This document shows positions 45,350 through 57,237 of a stretch of 64,000 nucleotides of DNA, piece after piece (position 1 is the first letter of the stretch; each line of letters opens with the position of its first letter). The position numbers and the translations under genes are program-made. Source of the DNA: Calliphora vicina (Eukaryota; Arthropoda; Insecta; Diptera; Calliphoridae); contig NC_088782.1 in the NCBI RefSeq assembly GCF_958450345.1, positions 93,817,358 through 93,881,357 on the forward strand, read 5' to 3'. The notes beneath the pieces were generated by a model. It saw only the letters and a program-made list of their open reading frames with translations, ran no database searches and had not been told where the DNA came from.

Positions 45350-46640
45350 GCTCGTATGCCTGGTCGCTACCGTTGTGGGACCTATGCGCATAGACCCAAA
45401 CTAGAGTGATGTCAGATAGACGAGCTAGCATTTACAGTTCTTCTTAAAGTGTTACCACTAATGTACATTTCGCTTAAAATTGTATATGTCTCCCAGATTG
45501 TTTACTTCTCAACCTGAAATACGCTGGCTTTGAAAGAATTTTAACCAACGTTCAACTCCATAATTCATCTTGGAATCATTAGTGTAAACTTTTAAGTCAT
45601 ATCCATTAATCTGTTAACCCCTTCGGAAGAAATAATCAAAGTTCGCGTTACGTAGTCGTATGTTTTGTTAAGGAGAGAGGGTAGTAGGTTCTGTATCCTT
45701 GCATGTTCATACTTCTGGATCTTATATAACCTTACTGCACTGCGGGAAAAATAGCCATGTAATATCGATGTATGAAAAGTACATGACTTATGTCAATATT
45801 TAGCTTGGTATCTGATATTTGTGGTAAATATAACCAGTTCTGTTTTACAGTGTTTCATATCAGCCTACTTTCTGTGGCCCAAGACATGGGTCATGATATT
45901 GCTAATCACTTTCAGAAACATAACTGGATTATATCGTTCGTCATAGCCAACAGCTAACTCTCAATTTCAGCATGGTTACTATCCAATTGTCGACGTAGTT
46001 ATACTTCTATAGCTCTTTGAATTGTGATATTGGTGAAATTGTTGAAAGCAACTTCTATGTATATCCAGGAAAGAGTGTATTGTTTAAATTCTAGTGATGT
46101 TTGTCTCCGTTGAGCGAATCTTTAGGTAGGTTAGTCCTGAAGGATCTTTCAAATCATCTCTTATATATTAGTAGACTCTTCGACTCAAGTTTTCCAAGGT
46201 TTTCAATAAGAACGTTTACCCTTCTCCAACCAAGCGGTACATAACTAGTTGAGAAAGATTCAGAGTTTTTCCAATATATTTTATAGAGCCAAGGTACTGG
46301 TGAATTGTATGGAGATAAACTATCAGCCCATGAAATTTTATCCTGGTAGATTATGTTTTCATCGATTTCAAAGAGTGACTCTCTGTGGATTGAATCTGGG
46401 AAATGAGTATTAAGTAGAATATTGAGAGATTCGATGAAAATTCAGATTAGGAGTCATCCATCCTTTCAACATATGTATATCGGATTGGAGTAACCCCTGA
46501 TAGAATTTTCTCGGCCTTTTTTATTTGCCTCATCACTTCCTGTAACACTTATCTTAATGATACAGTGATACACAAAAACATCCAAGCGGTTTATTTACCC
46601 TGTATCACAAGTGTATCTCAACAGAATCGTTAAAGTTTCT
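45350..46640 (-). pseudogene. LOA/I-like LINE reverse transcriptase and RNase H remnant
   Basis: Minus-strand passages in order: KISWADSLSPYNSPVPWLYK and SYVPLGWRRVNVLIENLGK (RT fingers; family 'I.wA...F.PyKSPGpDGi' and 'GYVPxxWRxxxVxFIPKxGK'), KIRSTETNIT, FLDI..VAFNNFTNITIQRA (motif A; family FLDIEGAFNNV) and, ~450 bp on, DLKVYTNDSKMNYGVE (RNase H; family VYTDGSKM). The RNase H and GAFNNV signature point to the LOA/I/R1 group. Many stops and frameshifts occur, and motif C was not found. Confidence 0.75.
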
Positions 46641-46649
46641 CCTTGTGAA

Positions 46650-46714
46650 TGTCGCTGGAGCGTTTGACATCTCATGGACATTTTTTTTTGAGATGTCAAA
46701 CGCTCCTGCGACAT
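46650..46714. repeat. Short perfect-stem hairpin
   Basis: TGTCGCTGGAGCGTTTGACA TCTCA.. and its complement ..TGAGATGTCAAACGCTCCTG CGACA face each other across a ~10-base T-rich loop. One mismatch in about 28 bp. Adjacent to the LOA/I-like remnant. Confidence 0.7.
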
Positions 46715-47030
46715 CTTATTGCGTTCTGGGAGTTTTATTTGCGACATTCTTGGCGATCTTTTCCAGAATGAGAAAACATTTAAGAATGTCTCTCTGATTT
46801 TGTTTTCTACCTCTCTTAGCTTTCGATTGGTCTTCAGACTTGACTGCCAATTTTGGTAAGTAGGTGTGGTTATATATGAGGTTTGGGGGGTACCGCTACT
46901 TTCACGTTCACTACCAGATAGGTAGGCTACAGTCTCCTGACTGGAGGAGACTAGTTTCTCAACTAAACTGTTTTTAATTGGAGAACTGTTAGAATTGCTT
47001 GGTAATTCATGCTGGGTTTATTCCTTGATC
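46715..47030 (-). pseudogene. Unassigned degenerate coding patch upstream of the LOA/I-like LINE
   Basis: One minus-strand frame stays open for roughly 105 codons with a Ser/Thr-rich stretch (SSSQETVAYLSGSERESSGT) and then a basic, charged stretch (TNRKLREVENKIRETFLNVF, WKRSPRMSQ). It ends at the hairpin. It could be part of the LOA/I-like LINE, but I recognise no domain. Confidence 0.35.
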
Positions 47031-47039
47031 CATATCAAG

Positions 47040-48190
47040 TTATTAACGCTCACTTATCATTAAATATTTTAATTGATATTTAACTTTCTAACTTGTTTAT
47101 AATTATCATTTGAGAGTGAATAAATTATCATCAACAACTAGGGAAATGTAGTTTATTAAATTATATATTTTGCTGTTTTCTGATTATTCCAGTTTAATTA
47201 TTTTGTGAATGAATAAATTCTTCAATAATCTGTTTTTTGGCACACAACAGTTAGCATTTATTTCCTTTTAAATTTATTGAAATACATATTCATGTATTAT
47301 TAGGTAAATGTGTATGAGTTTTGCTTTTTTATAAATCAGCCAATTTCTAGCCATTGTTCTTCTAGCTAAATCTAGTAGGTTTATTTGAAAAAATAATATA
47401 AAAAAAAGAAAATGTGCGTGTATCATTTATAGTTTATGCAACTAAAATTGCCGTAAGTGCTGTTTTAGGCAAATATACAACGAACAAATTATGATTTTAG
47501 TTTTATTTTTTAGCTTGAGAATTTTTTTTATATTTTCAGTTTTTAATAATTTTAAAGTCATGCAATGTTTTGTTTTAAAACACAATATTAATTATTTAAA
47601 TCTTCCATTTTTCATTTCGCTTCTTATGCCGTTCCAATGCAACCAAAGAATATTTTTACTCATTCGTTTGTGGCACGCACGCATTTCATCCAATACCACA
47701 CCACGTATTTTTTTCAAACCGAAACAAAAAGTGCATTGCGTGTTTTTAGAGATTTTCATTTATTTTGTTTTTTTTGTGGCCAATAAAATGTTCAAAATTC
47801 AAAACATATAAATTAAATCTTATTTGATTTGATTTTGTGCCAAAGCACGCATTTTGTATATTTTTCATAAAATTGTTTTCAAGCAATTTTGTAGGAACGG
47901 TTTGGATGGATGTATGATTCTTCAATGCACATTTTTACTTAACACTTCCTCATATGTTGCATGTTATACGTTGATATTATACATACATTTCTGTATAGTC
48001 GTAAATGTTAATTTTATTGGGGCAATATATATTTTTGTGGGACACATTGATTTTTGTAGCGAAATCATGGCAAGTTAAGTAAAAATGATTTTTTTAACTG
48101 AAAATTGTAGTGGGACACCCCCTGAAATTAGCACGCCTTTTAAATTAAAATATATGTTCAGACAACTTATTGTAGTATAAGGATCTAAGT
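47040..48190. other. No gene recognised
   Basis: AT-rich. A 106-codon open frame at 47491-47811 is Phe/Ile/Leu-rich without recognisable domain and is probably chance. Confidence 0.45.
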
Positions 48191-48199
48191 GATAACTTG

Positions 48200-48450
48200 G
48201 TATATTCACGTTACGCAAATTGGTAGTGTCCTATCATATCAGTATAGGGTTCGAATCCTTTCAGAGACTCCAGTCTTGGTAAAAAGTCCTTAATGTGAAA
48301 GCAAGTGCACCCCTAATACAAACTATTTGCAACATCCTAAGTGTATTTGTAAGTGTGTCTCTATATGTTCTAAGTAGCCAGCAGTACTGGGTGACTGTCC
48401 CGAACTAGTGGTTTTACCTATCATTTAGGATCACCACTAGTTACATAAAT
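48200..48450 (+). mobile_element. Possible tRNA-derived SINE
   Basis: GGTTCGAATCC at 48248-48258 is a perfect tRNA B-box. About 30 bp upstream, TTACGCAAATTGGTAGTGTC is A-box-like. Spacing is shorter than in a real tRNA gene, and no cloverleaf closes. The body runs to an inverted ACTAGTGGTTTTACC / GATCACCACTAGT segment near 48410-48440. Ends uncertain. Confidence 0.45.
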
Positions 48451-49623
48451 GGCTAAGTGGCTAGTTTTTCAACATTTTCGTGTACTAATCCCAACATATA
48501 AAGGACATCTCCTAGACAGTACAATAACCGATTGCTTGTAAACAAACCTTCCTCCCTACAATGGGACCAATCTTCCATAAACAAGCTACAATACGACAGT
48601 AAAAAAACCGGTCTCAAATTTAATAATATTGGGGATTTCATGTCAAGTGAACCAACTTTCGATCGGGATGAAATTTGCACCAAGGTTAGTCCTATTAGAT
48701 AGTAATTTTGAACTAGATCGGTTAAGAACTCTCTGAGTTAGAGTTGACATTTTGGACAAACAGGTGTAACTTATTACCAATTGTTCGTAGAAAAATGTGT
48801 CCCAAATAGTTTAGATACCTATAGGTAACATATATGTATTTTTTCAATCGATCGAAAAAAATAAATTAAAAAATAAACAAAGTTTTTGACATTTTTGAAT
48901 AAAAGTCAACAAAGTTTTTGAATTTGCGAAAAAAAATAAAAAATTGTATGTTTTGAATTAGAAAACATTAATTTTGTTATAGTACATATCGCACTAGTTC
49001 AACAATACTGTATTAACTCAAAATTTTGAAATGTTCAGTAAAGGCCAAAAACTGTTTGTAATTACATTTTAAGAGAATTTGAAAATCCGAATACATAATA
49101 TTAAGCAAATTCCATTTGAAAATATATTTGCAATGTTTTTCTTTAAAATTTTTGCAATTATTGCAAAATAAATCTATTTTTTGAGTTAATACCATTTTTC
49201 TGAAACTTCTCGATATTTTTTTGTATTATTTTATCAACAAAAATGTATCAAATCAAAATAAACCAAATTTAAATAAAACAATTTGATTATTTTTAACTTG
49301 AATAAAGGCTCAATTCAAAATAATACATTTTTTATGAAAATATACGATGTATTTCTATTTAAATTATTGTATTAACTCAAAATAATACCTTTTTGTTGAT
49401 ACAAGGTAGTCACTAGGGTATTCATTCGACTAATGATCGTTCGATTAATCGAATAATTTCTTACGAATAATTATTCGAACAATTTAAAAATGGCAATTTT
49501 CGAATAACGAATAATTCGAACAATTTTATGTAGAATAATCGAATAAAACGAATAAATTTTCATATATATTAAAAGTTATTAAATTGCTTATAGATTTTTG
49601 GTAATTATTCGAACTTTATATAT

Positions 49624-49754
49624 GGGGGATTTCATGTCAAGTGAACCAACTTTTGAAATCGATGTCTTCCGATCGGGATGAAATTTGCACCAAGGTTAGC
49701 TCTATTGGATAGTAACTCAGACACAATTTTTCAACAACATCGGTCGAGAACTCT
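49624..49754. mobile_element. Foldback end fragment inside hAT-A copy 3
   Basis: GGGGGATTTCATGTCAAGTG through CAACATCGGTCGAGAACTCT is the outer 130 bp of the Foldback arm, cut off at a TATATATATA tract. Confidence 0.8.
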
Positions 49755-50054
49755 ATTATATATATATATATAATTTGAAATTAAATTTTTAGTTAGGCTT
49801 AAGTTCATTTTATTATAATTTATTTGTAATAATTCAAAGAATATCACTGAATACTAAAATTTAAACAATTGGCAAATTGGAATGCATTTTCTACACCGCC
49901 GAGGGCGTCATCAACAATCTTCATTTTCAAGGTCTTATTGTAAATTTCATCTATTTAACTTACTATTATTAGGAATTAGAATATGGGAAGCCAAATTCAT
50001 ATTTATATTATTTGTAAATTAGACGAAATTTCAAATATTTTTTATTATATATAT

Positions 50055-50604
50055 GGGGGATTTCACGTCAAGTGAACCAACTTTTAAAATCGATGTCTTC
50101 CGATCGGGATGAAATTTACACCAAGGTTAGACCTATCAGACACAATTTTTCAACAAGATCGGTCCAGAACTCTCTGAGTTAGAGGGGGTCAAAATTTGAC
50201 ATTTTGGCCAAAGATGTGATTTTTCTCATCATGTAACTTATTACCTATTGTTCTTAGCAAAATGTCTTCCAAATAGTTTAGATAGCTATTTGTTCAATCT
50301 TTCGAAAAAAAAATTTTTAAAAAAAAATAAAAAATTTTTAATATTTTTTTTTTTCGAAATCAAAAACTTTCTTAACTTTTTTTTTCAAAATGGGCCCTTT
50401 TTTCTTTTAAATAAAGCTTAGATATTTTCCTTGAAGACCTATTTGGTCGCTTAGTGGGATGCGAGTTTGATATCTATCAAAAAAATGTTTTGTAACTCAA
50501 AACATGCAATTTTTGACTTTTTTTGCAAAATCCAAAACATTGTTGACTTTTTTTTCCAAAATGGACCCTTTTTTTAAAAGTTGGTTCACTTGACGTGAAT
50601 CCCC
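50055..50604. mobile_element. Short complete Foldback element
   Basis: A 550-bp element. GGGGGATTTCACGTCAAGTG at 50055 and AGTTGGTTCACTTGACGTG..CCCC at 50604 are inverted ends. A single GGGATGCGAGTTTGATATC subrepeat lies in between (50457). The right arm is almost fully deleted compared with 6900-9435, leaving about 30 bp. Confidence 0.85.
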
Positions 50605-50929
50605 AATATGTATTCCAATCCAGTTTGATTCAACGAATCAACACCAAGGAGTAAAAAGGAAAAACACAAAAACATACATAGCTGAATTGTATTTTTTCTG
50701 AAATTCGACAAATAACTAAACAAAGGGACTTTCGATCACTGTAGATGAGTGTTCCGATAGCTCCTTATATAAATATATAAATATTACTGCAAGAAGTTAC
50801 AATTCTATAAACAAATCTTTCTAAATTTTTAACTTAGGACTTGAACCAATGAAATATTAGAAGAATCGCAATTAATAATCAAAATATTAACCTAGATTAA
50901 AGTGGAGTTAAATGTGATGGAGAATGTGA

Positions 50930-51360
50930 TTTTGAATCGGTCGTCGAAAGTGATATTGAGGATGACATTTATAATGATTACATTATCTGATCTTAAAATA
51001 TATGTATGTATATAAGTGATGTTATTAACCGCGTACGTAAGTGTTGCAAAATATTTAATAAATCGAATGATAAACCCAAATATTGCAAACTTACGTTTTG
51101 TTGCAAGAAAAGCAAGGAGTTCGTCTTATACATGATGTTAAATATTGTTGGACATCTTTGTCTAACATGGTAATAAACTTTTTGCGTATTTGTAAATGCG
51201 TCAATCATGCACTGCCTGACTTCAAATTAGCCAGTTCACTGAAAATGATATCAAACTTTGGACCCTTTTCCCTTTATTGAGTACTTCGCTTTATTGTGTA
51301 ATTTCCTTTATTGTGTAATTCCCCAAGACCACTTTATTAAGTAAAGATTCGGCAACGTTG
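50930..51360 (+). pseudogene. hAT transposase remnant in hAT-A copy 3
   Basis: Passages in order, across three frames: VVESDIEDDIYNDYI, SDVINRVRKCCKIFNKSNDK, RLIHDVKYCWTSLSNMVINF, LRICKCVNHALPDFKLAS and SLKMISNFGPF. hAT transposases of the ZBED/hobo type have 'KVRxIVKxFRxSPxKxxxLQ', then 'LxxDVKTRWNSLxxMLxRFLxL...I..AL'. The W in KYCWTS aligns with the conserved RW. The C-terminal dimerisation region is not readable. Several frameshifts; non-functional. Confidence 0.75.
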
Positions 51361-52076
51361 ATGTATAATACAATTTGAACGACATAAAAAAGTTCTTAAT
51401 ACGTTTATATTGTATTTGAATTCAGGACCAACTATCTCAATTTTTTAAAGCATAGGTCCAAAAAGGAAACTAAAGTGTTTGATACTCAATTGTTTTGTAG
51501 ATTGTTCGGGAGTTATTCTGATCAGAATATTTCTGTTGAAAATTTAATGATGTACTTTGTTTTCAAATGTTTTTTTAACATTATCAAATCAATACTTGAA
51601 TTGTTAACTCTAACGTTATTTTTCGTTTTTCATTAACAATAAAATATTAAAAAAACGACATTCATTCTTTAACTTTTTAAAAAAATTTAAATTATTCGAA
51701 TAATTCGATTAATTTTAAACGTGTGATCGAATTATTCGAACAAATTAAAATCTCTTATTCGAATTATTCGTTTTATTCGAACAAGAGAAAAATCGAATAA
51801 TTCGAATACCCTAGTAGTCACTAATTATCATGAAAATGGTCTAAAATGTGTTTTTCGAGATGAAAGAGTAATCGGAATACGTTGAAATTTTTACAGTAGA
51901 TAGATATTGATGCTGTTAGTTGATTTCTTGCAAAAAGTTAATTTTTAAAAATTTTGAGTTAATACAGTATTGTTGAACGATTGCGATATGTATATCCCAC
52001 TCGCATCCCACAAAGCGACCATATTGCTCTTAGAGGAATAGACCAAGCTTTCTTCTTTCAAATATCTGGAGTTATA

Positions 52077-52984
52077 ACGTATGCGGAATGAAATTGCAAC
52101 AACACAGAAAACGCTATATTTGTTTCCAACGTTAAAACAACGTTAAAAATATAAAACCTTTATAAAATAGCCCATTGTGTTGATTTAATGTAAGAAAACA
52201 AATTATTATATTCATGTACTTTTGTGGCAGTTATGAAGAAATTTATTTACAGGTGTTTAAAATACCGATGTTTGCACTTTTCTGAGCTCCTATTTGAGTT
52301 TCATGGTCTTATTTTTCTCGATTTTTATTTTAAATAATCTACAAAAACTTTTCCATTTAAAAACGTCCAAAAACTCTCAAATTATTTTTAATTTAAAAAA
52401 AATATGGAAATTTTTTCACTTTAGAAAGTCTGACATTTCAAGGGTGTTGGAAACACCATAATCATCTGGGCGTGACAGTTGGATGATGGAACAGTTAAGA
52501 AGAACTTTCTTTTAAAAAAAAATAATCTCTGATGTTTCTTTTTATGAAATGACTAATTTTGTGTACACATTTCATGGTCAAATCCAATTCCAATAAAATC
52601 AAAACTTCTAATTTACATCTGATGGATTAAGATCCATATATATTTTTTTAGAAACAAAATTATGTTCTACTTTGCACTTCTTATCAATAATAGGTTTATT
52701 AACTTCCAAAAAAAAGTCCACTTCTTTGCCTCTCTCTGCCAATTGATGTAAAATATAACAAATTGTTCCAGATGATAATTGATAAAATATTGAATAAATT
52801 ACAAATATTTTTTCAAGGTAGTTCTTTTTTTGTTAACATTTTAAAGCCAGATTTTCAAATGGGGTTTAAAAGTATTAAGGCAAAACATAACGTAATTCAA
52901 AATATGTCCTAAAGCACTAATAGCTCATATACTTTTTCTTTTGGACAATGTCAAAGTTTTGTTGCAATTTCATTCCGCATACGT
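52077..52984. mobile_element. Palindromic MITE with TA target site (ACGTATGCGG ends)
   Basis: A 908-bp element. ACGTATGCGGAATGAAATTG at 52077 and its complement ending 52984 are flanked by TA on each side. Inserted in a Foldback B subrepeat. Inner arms continue through GCAACAA. No transposase seen. Tc1/mariner affinity is inferred from TA only. Confidence 0.75.
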
Positions 52985-53092
52985 TAGAACACTTATTTGG
53001 TATACATATATTCCACTCGCATCCCACTAAGCGAGCAAAGAGCTCTTAAAGGAATTGACCTAAGCTTTCTTTTGAGTAAATAAAAAAGTAAA

Positions 53093-53935
53093 CAAGTAAG
53101 AAAGTATGGTCGGTCAAGTCCGACCATATAATACACTAAGTAAATGAGCAAAATCAGTTTTCTTTAAAAATTTCAATAATTAATTTTCGTGAATGATTTT
53201 CGGAAGAGTGCTATGATAGTGCTAATTTTGGACATTGAAATTTGGTTGTGTTATTGTCTATATGAAAGTTTTTAAGAGATTTATGCTTGTTAAAGTGATT
53301 TTCGGAAATGGGCCTTATGACTATGACTATTTATGGACCGATCGCCATGAAATTTGGTTGTGTTATTTATGTATGTCAATATGAAAGTTATTTGTGTTGA
53401 ATTTTATGTATATACCAACATTTTTAAGAAATTTATACTCGTTAAAGTGATTTTCGGAAGTGGGCCTTATATGGGACCTATGATCAATTATGCACCGATC
53501 ACAATGAAATTAGGTCGTGTGATTCATACCTATATTAAAGTTATTTATGCTGAATTTTATGTTTATACCAGCATTTTGAAGATATTTATGTGCGTTAAAG
53601 GAATTTTCGGAAGCAGGTCTTATATGGGAGCTATGACTAATTATGTACCGATCATAATTAAATTTGGTGACATGAATTTCGTATATATAAAACTTATTTG
53701 GAGCAAAATTTGTGATGAGACCTATATAAATTAATCATTTTCGACTGATAAAGTCCATTTTCGGGAGGACATTTTTATGGGGGCTAGGTGAAATAATGGA
53801 CCAATTTCAGCCAGTTTCAATGGGCTTTTTTCTTGGGCCGAAACAAATTTTATCAAAATATCTTCAAAATTGCGACCTGTACTCTGCGCTTAAGGTTTAC
53901 ATGGACAGCCAGCCAGACGGACGGACTAATATTTT
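53093..53935 (+). repeat. Dispersed fly repeat, second copy, with ~152-bp units
   Basis: Starts ACAAGTAAGAAAGTATGGTC like the copy at 18312. Units starting GATTTTCGGAAG recur near 53193, 53298, 53449 and 53602, the last two intervals being 151-153 bp, and are followed by TTTCGGGAGGACATTT and TGGACAGCCAGCCAGACGGA. The TGGTGTAGGGTAT end is missing. The 126-codon open frame at 53354-53734 is a by-product of units divisible by three. Confidence 0.75.
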
Positions 53936-54109
53936 AGTAGGGCCGACATGTTCGAAAAATAGGACATGTTTTTTATACCAAAATGTTCTCCGTAAAGAAA
54001 CTTTATATAAAAACCTAAAATTGTTATATGTTCTTAAAGAAAGTAGTTTTTTAATAAAAAAGAGTTAAGTCAAGAGTTAAGTTTAAATTGAAAATCGGTA
54101 TGTTGTTGG

Positions 54110-54332
54110 TATTTTAGTTGTCTAACTAACAAAAAAAATTCGTGTGCATTCGGTCCAAGGTATGGCAAAATTCTAAAATTTTAATTTTGAAATGCCTATA
54201 ACTAGGAAATTATAAGAGATAAATTTAATAACTCGAATACTCCTTGCCTACGCCCAATTCATATCCCACTCGGAACAGCCGTTTAGAAATGCCAGATTTA
54301 TTTCCAAAAAATTTCGATTCTACCCCACTCTG
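54110..54332. mobile_element. Transib-like element, right half only
   Basis: Same family as 17930-18138 and 60906-61980: GGTATGGCAAAATT, TTTTGAAATGCCTATAACT, CCGTTTAGAAATGCCAGATT and GATTCTACCCCACTCTG. The terminal complement is CAGAGTGGGGTAGAATC. Left half absent. Confidence 0.55.
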
Positions 54333-54339
54333 CAGCATC

Positions 54340-55685
54340 AAATAAAATAAAACTAAATATTTATTTTGAATCATCCTAAGTAAGATACGCTTTTGAAATT
54401 AATAAAAGAATTCAAATATATTATATTTAGTGGTTACGTGTTTTTCGTCAAATATTGGCCATGTGTGAACCTACCTTTAGAAATGCACCTTTAGAGATGC
54501 TACATTTAGAAAACAGCACTTTTTGAACAGCTTTTCATGTTACTTTTTTGAAGTTTGTTTGTGTTAATGATATAGTTTTTGTATTTTTTGATTAAAAGTG
54601 TTAAAATGGAAGCAAAATGTATAGTTTTACAATATAGTTGGTACAAAATATGTTTGCAACATTTCATTTTGTCTCAGAAAATAAAACGCCATAAGTTACA
54701 ACAAACTCTTCAATTGCTTAATTTTGGTGTGTAATATAACTACTTTATAAAAGACACTGCAAATTAACGTTTAAAGTGATATACTTCTAGAGAGATTTCC
54801 TGAGCTGTACAAAGTAACCAATTGAATTCTCTCCACGTTATTAGACATTAGTGAAATTTACTGTCTATAAGGGATACATTGACTACTTATAGAACAACTG
54901 GGTATATTCGTATATGTTGTTGCATTTTCGTTAATATGGTCACTTGATGATGCACTCACTCACTGTTTATTGTTTCATTGACTCGCTCAACGACATACTC
55001 GTTAACTGACGTAGTCACTCACTCTCTCACTCACTCACTCACTCACTATCTCACTCTTGAAATGCATTATGCATGCACGCAATTGGTAAACTGAATGCAT
55101 GATCAACAAACTGAAATGCATACAAATTTATGTGTGTAACTAAATGCGTATTTAATAAGAACGAATAGTATGTTACTAAAAATATGAGAAGTCTGTAGAA
55201 ATGGATGCATGTTTTCTTCTTTCTACTCGCATGTATAATTCATCTATCTGCACGAAATCTTGTAGATACTTCTTATACACAACGTGTACGTACAAGTACC
55301 GATATACTCGTAACTAGTGGATTCTCAGTTTTGCACCGTTTAATTTTGACAAGGCAACAAACATCAGCAGCTGATTTGATATTCCATGGTGGCATGTTTT
55401 ATTTTAAAAATTTTCTCTCCATTATATTTCATACATAATGCAGGCAATTTCATTTAAAAACGACCATTATTTCCCATAAAATTTACATTTAAATATTTTT
55501 TAAACAAAACACACATTCATAATGTTTTATAGACGATAAAACCACACTTGTGCAGCACTTTTAACACCTTAATGTGTTCAAAATTATCTAGGAGATTTTA
55601 TGCAGTTTTAAGCAGTACAAACATATGTATATCATTAGCTTAGTAAGTAAAAATGCTAAGTCCAATTTTAATAAAATTTAGATTT
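54340..55685. other. No gene recognised
   Basis: AT-rich. Contains TGGTTACGTGTTTTTCGTCA (about 54433), similar to the nested MITE at 56966-57195, and an ACTCACTCACTC tract near 55020-55056. No coding features. Confidence 0.45.
55016..55056. repeat. CTCA/ACTC microsatellite
   Basis: Imperfect (CACT)n tract with CTCTCACTCACTCACTCACT at its core. Confidence 0.85.
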
Positions 55686-55689
55686 TAAT

Positions 55690-56121
55690 ACAAAACGTTA
55701 GAATAGTGTATTTTACTTATAAACAACTTTTACAATTATTTAATTTTTTGATCTGCTCGCGTATTATGGGGACATTGAGATCCCTATGGGTATTTCTATT
55801 GCGAATGTACCATGGGGGACCTGTTATTGTCCTTAACAGTGCTGACTGCTTTCTTTGCAATTTTTCAAAGTTAGATGAGAAGGCTGTGCCCCATAGGCTT
55901 CAATATGGTGGGTCCATATTAAACGGAAACCTAGATATCTCACATGGCTCTGTTCTGGAGTTTTAACATTATTTATCTATGTGAAAGGACAACTTTCTCG
56001 CCTTAGAGTAAATGTAATGTGAGTACATTTTGTTGCATTGACTTTTTTTTTCCATTTGTCCAAATCACCTATGTGACCGAAGTTGTTCAGAAGGTATTGA
56101 GGGGTTTCTATGTATACATAC
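55690..56121 (-). pseudogene. Jockey-like reverse transcriptase, connection and thumb part
   Basis: Minus-strand frames give QYLLNNFGHIGDLDKWKKKV, NATKCTHITFTLRRESCPFT, VRYLGF, SLWGTAFSSNFEKLQRKQSA and LLRTITGPPWYIRNRNTHRD. These match 'YL..LxxWxxxWxIKVNxxKSxHxTFTLRR', 'YLGxxLD', 'QLWGTAxxSNxExLQRxQSxxLRTI..xPWYVxN'. Frameshifts occur between blocks. It follows 59308-59679 in the rejoined LINE, but the YADD motif C between them is missing. Confidence 0.8.
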
Positions 56122-57216
56122 TAGAGTGTCCCTTATAAGCCAAACAATTTTTTTTGGGGAATTTTGGAACGGGTACCCTATAGCACATGGGGTCAAAATT
56201 ACTGTGTTTTTCGTGATTTAAAAGTTCAGAGTCATTTGGACCCCAAGTGCATATTTTTGCTGTTATTGTAAATACTAGACTTCATGTTATATTTTTCTTC
56301 AGTATCATCAAAATCGGCCCAAAAATATATAACATTTCGCTATCTTTCCATGAGAAAAATCCAAATATTGAAAAAATTTACCTTTGACCTTCACGATTTA
56401 AGGGTTAATGTTTTTCCGATTTTAGTAAATCCCAATGTGATGATCAAAAAGTTCTGAAATTTGTTTTACAAAATTTTTAAAAATTTGAAAATGGAGTTTT
56501 GAAACTCCAGTTAAAACATTTTTTTTGGTCATACCTGCGAACAGGTTAGCGGTTTCCTACTATGACAAAAACTCATATACAAGTAAATATGGATATATTT
56601 TAAGTAAAAATTAGCTTTTATTTTAATATTTCTCAAAATATGTTAATTTTGTTCCTACATTTTAATAATAACTTAATAACTTTAAAATTTTTTAACCAAT
56701 TTTTGTCTTTTATATCTCATTGGAACGACAATTACGTACATATTTCGATTATTTTAAATTAAATTGCAAAAGTAATTAGTTAATAGCTAAATTTTAAAAA
56801 AAAACTTAAAAAATTTAATTTTTTCCCTTGTAAATGCACCTCAAAACTAAATCGAAAGTCGACTAGGGCAACCTTCTTAGAACAAGTTAAACAATTTTTG
56901 GTGGTATTTTAGGTCATTACGATAGTTTTCAGCGTGTACCGTATTAACATTTCAAACATTTAATTCTTGTCAAATATTTGACGAAAAAGACGTAACCACT
57001 AAATAAAATATATTTTAATTATTTCATTTATTGTCAAAAACTCCTTATATTTAAAACAATTCAAAACAAATATTTAGTTTTATTTTATTTGATTCTATTT
57101 GATCTTACAAAACACTTGTAAGAGTATACACGTCAAACAAATTTGTGCAAAAAAAGTGGTTACGCTTTTTTGAGTAAATATTTGCCATGTGTGACCGTAC
57201 CTTAAGGAACACTCTA
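56122..57216. mobile_element. hAT element (TAGAGTGTCCCTT ends)
   Basis: A 1095-bp element with TAGAGTGTCCCTTATAAG at 56122 and CCTTAAGGAACACTCTA at 57216. Flanks ATACATAC (56114-56121) and ACACATAC (57217-57224) match at 7 of 8. The interior matches the family at 16153-17160 and the arms of 57238-59307. A MITE lies near the right end (56966-57195). No coding sequence. Confidence 0.85.
56966..57195. mobile_element. MITE nested near the right end of the hAT element
   Basis: Arms TGTCAAATATTTGACGAAAA with GACGTAACCACT (left) and AGTGGTTACGCTTTTTTGAG with TAAATATTTGCC (right) are mutually inverted. The element interrupts the expected TTAATTCT...AAGGGACACTCTA end. A related unpaired piece is at 54430-54475. 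TSD unclear. Confidence 0.55.
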
Positions 57217-57237
57217 ACACATACAAAACATAGACAT

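Larger units (their letters stand above)
49414..51813 (+). mobile_element. hAT-A element copy 3, complete
   Basis: A 2400-bp element with TAGGGTATTC at 49414 and GAATACCCTA at 51813, flanked by perfect 8-bp TSDs GTAGTCAC (49406-49413 and 51814-51821). Opposite orientation to copy 2. Contains two Foldback insertions (49624-49754 and 50055-50604) and the best-preserved transposase remnant of the family (50950-51360). Confidence 0.92.
48985..51995. mobile_element. Inverted-repeat element nested in Foldback B
   Basis: The left terminus (ACATATCGCA...GTTCAACAATACTGTATTAA) is matched by the complementary right terminus around 51950-51995, joining Foldback sequence on both sides. Own sequence is 48985-49413 and 51814-51995; the rest is hAT-A copy 3. 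Flanks are TA-rich, so the TSD cannot be fixed. Superfamily unknown. Confidence 0.65.
48632..53085. mobile_element. Foldback element B, heavily interrupted
   Basis: Left arm 48632-48984 (GGGGATTTCATGTCAAGTGA onward). Subrepeat pieces with CCCACTCGCATCCCAC reappear at 51990-52070 and 52985-53085, matching the units of the Foldback at 6900-9435. Two insertions break it: the inverted-repeat element at 48985-51995 and the MITE at 52077-52984. The outer right end was not found and is probably truncated near 53090. Confidence 0.75.

Noticed and set aside
47491..47811. 106-codon open frame on the + strand
   Set aside because: Phe/Ile/Leu-rich from AT bias; no recognisable motif or splice context.
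48211..48260. tRNA gene around the GGTTCGAATCC box
   Set aside because: A- to B-box spacing is too short and no cloverleaf can be drawn.
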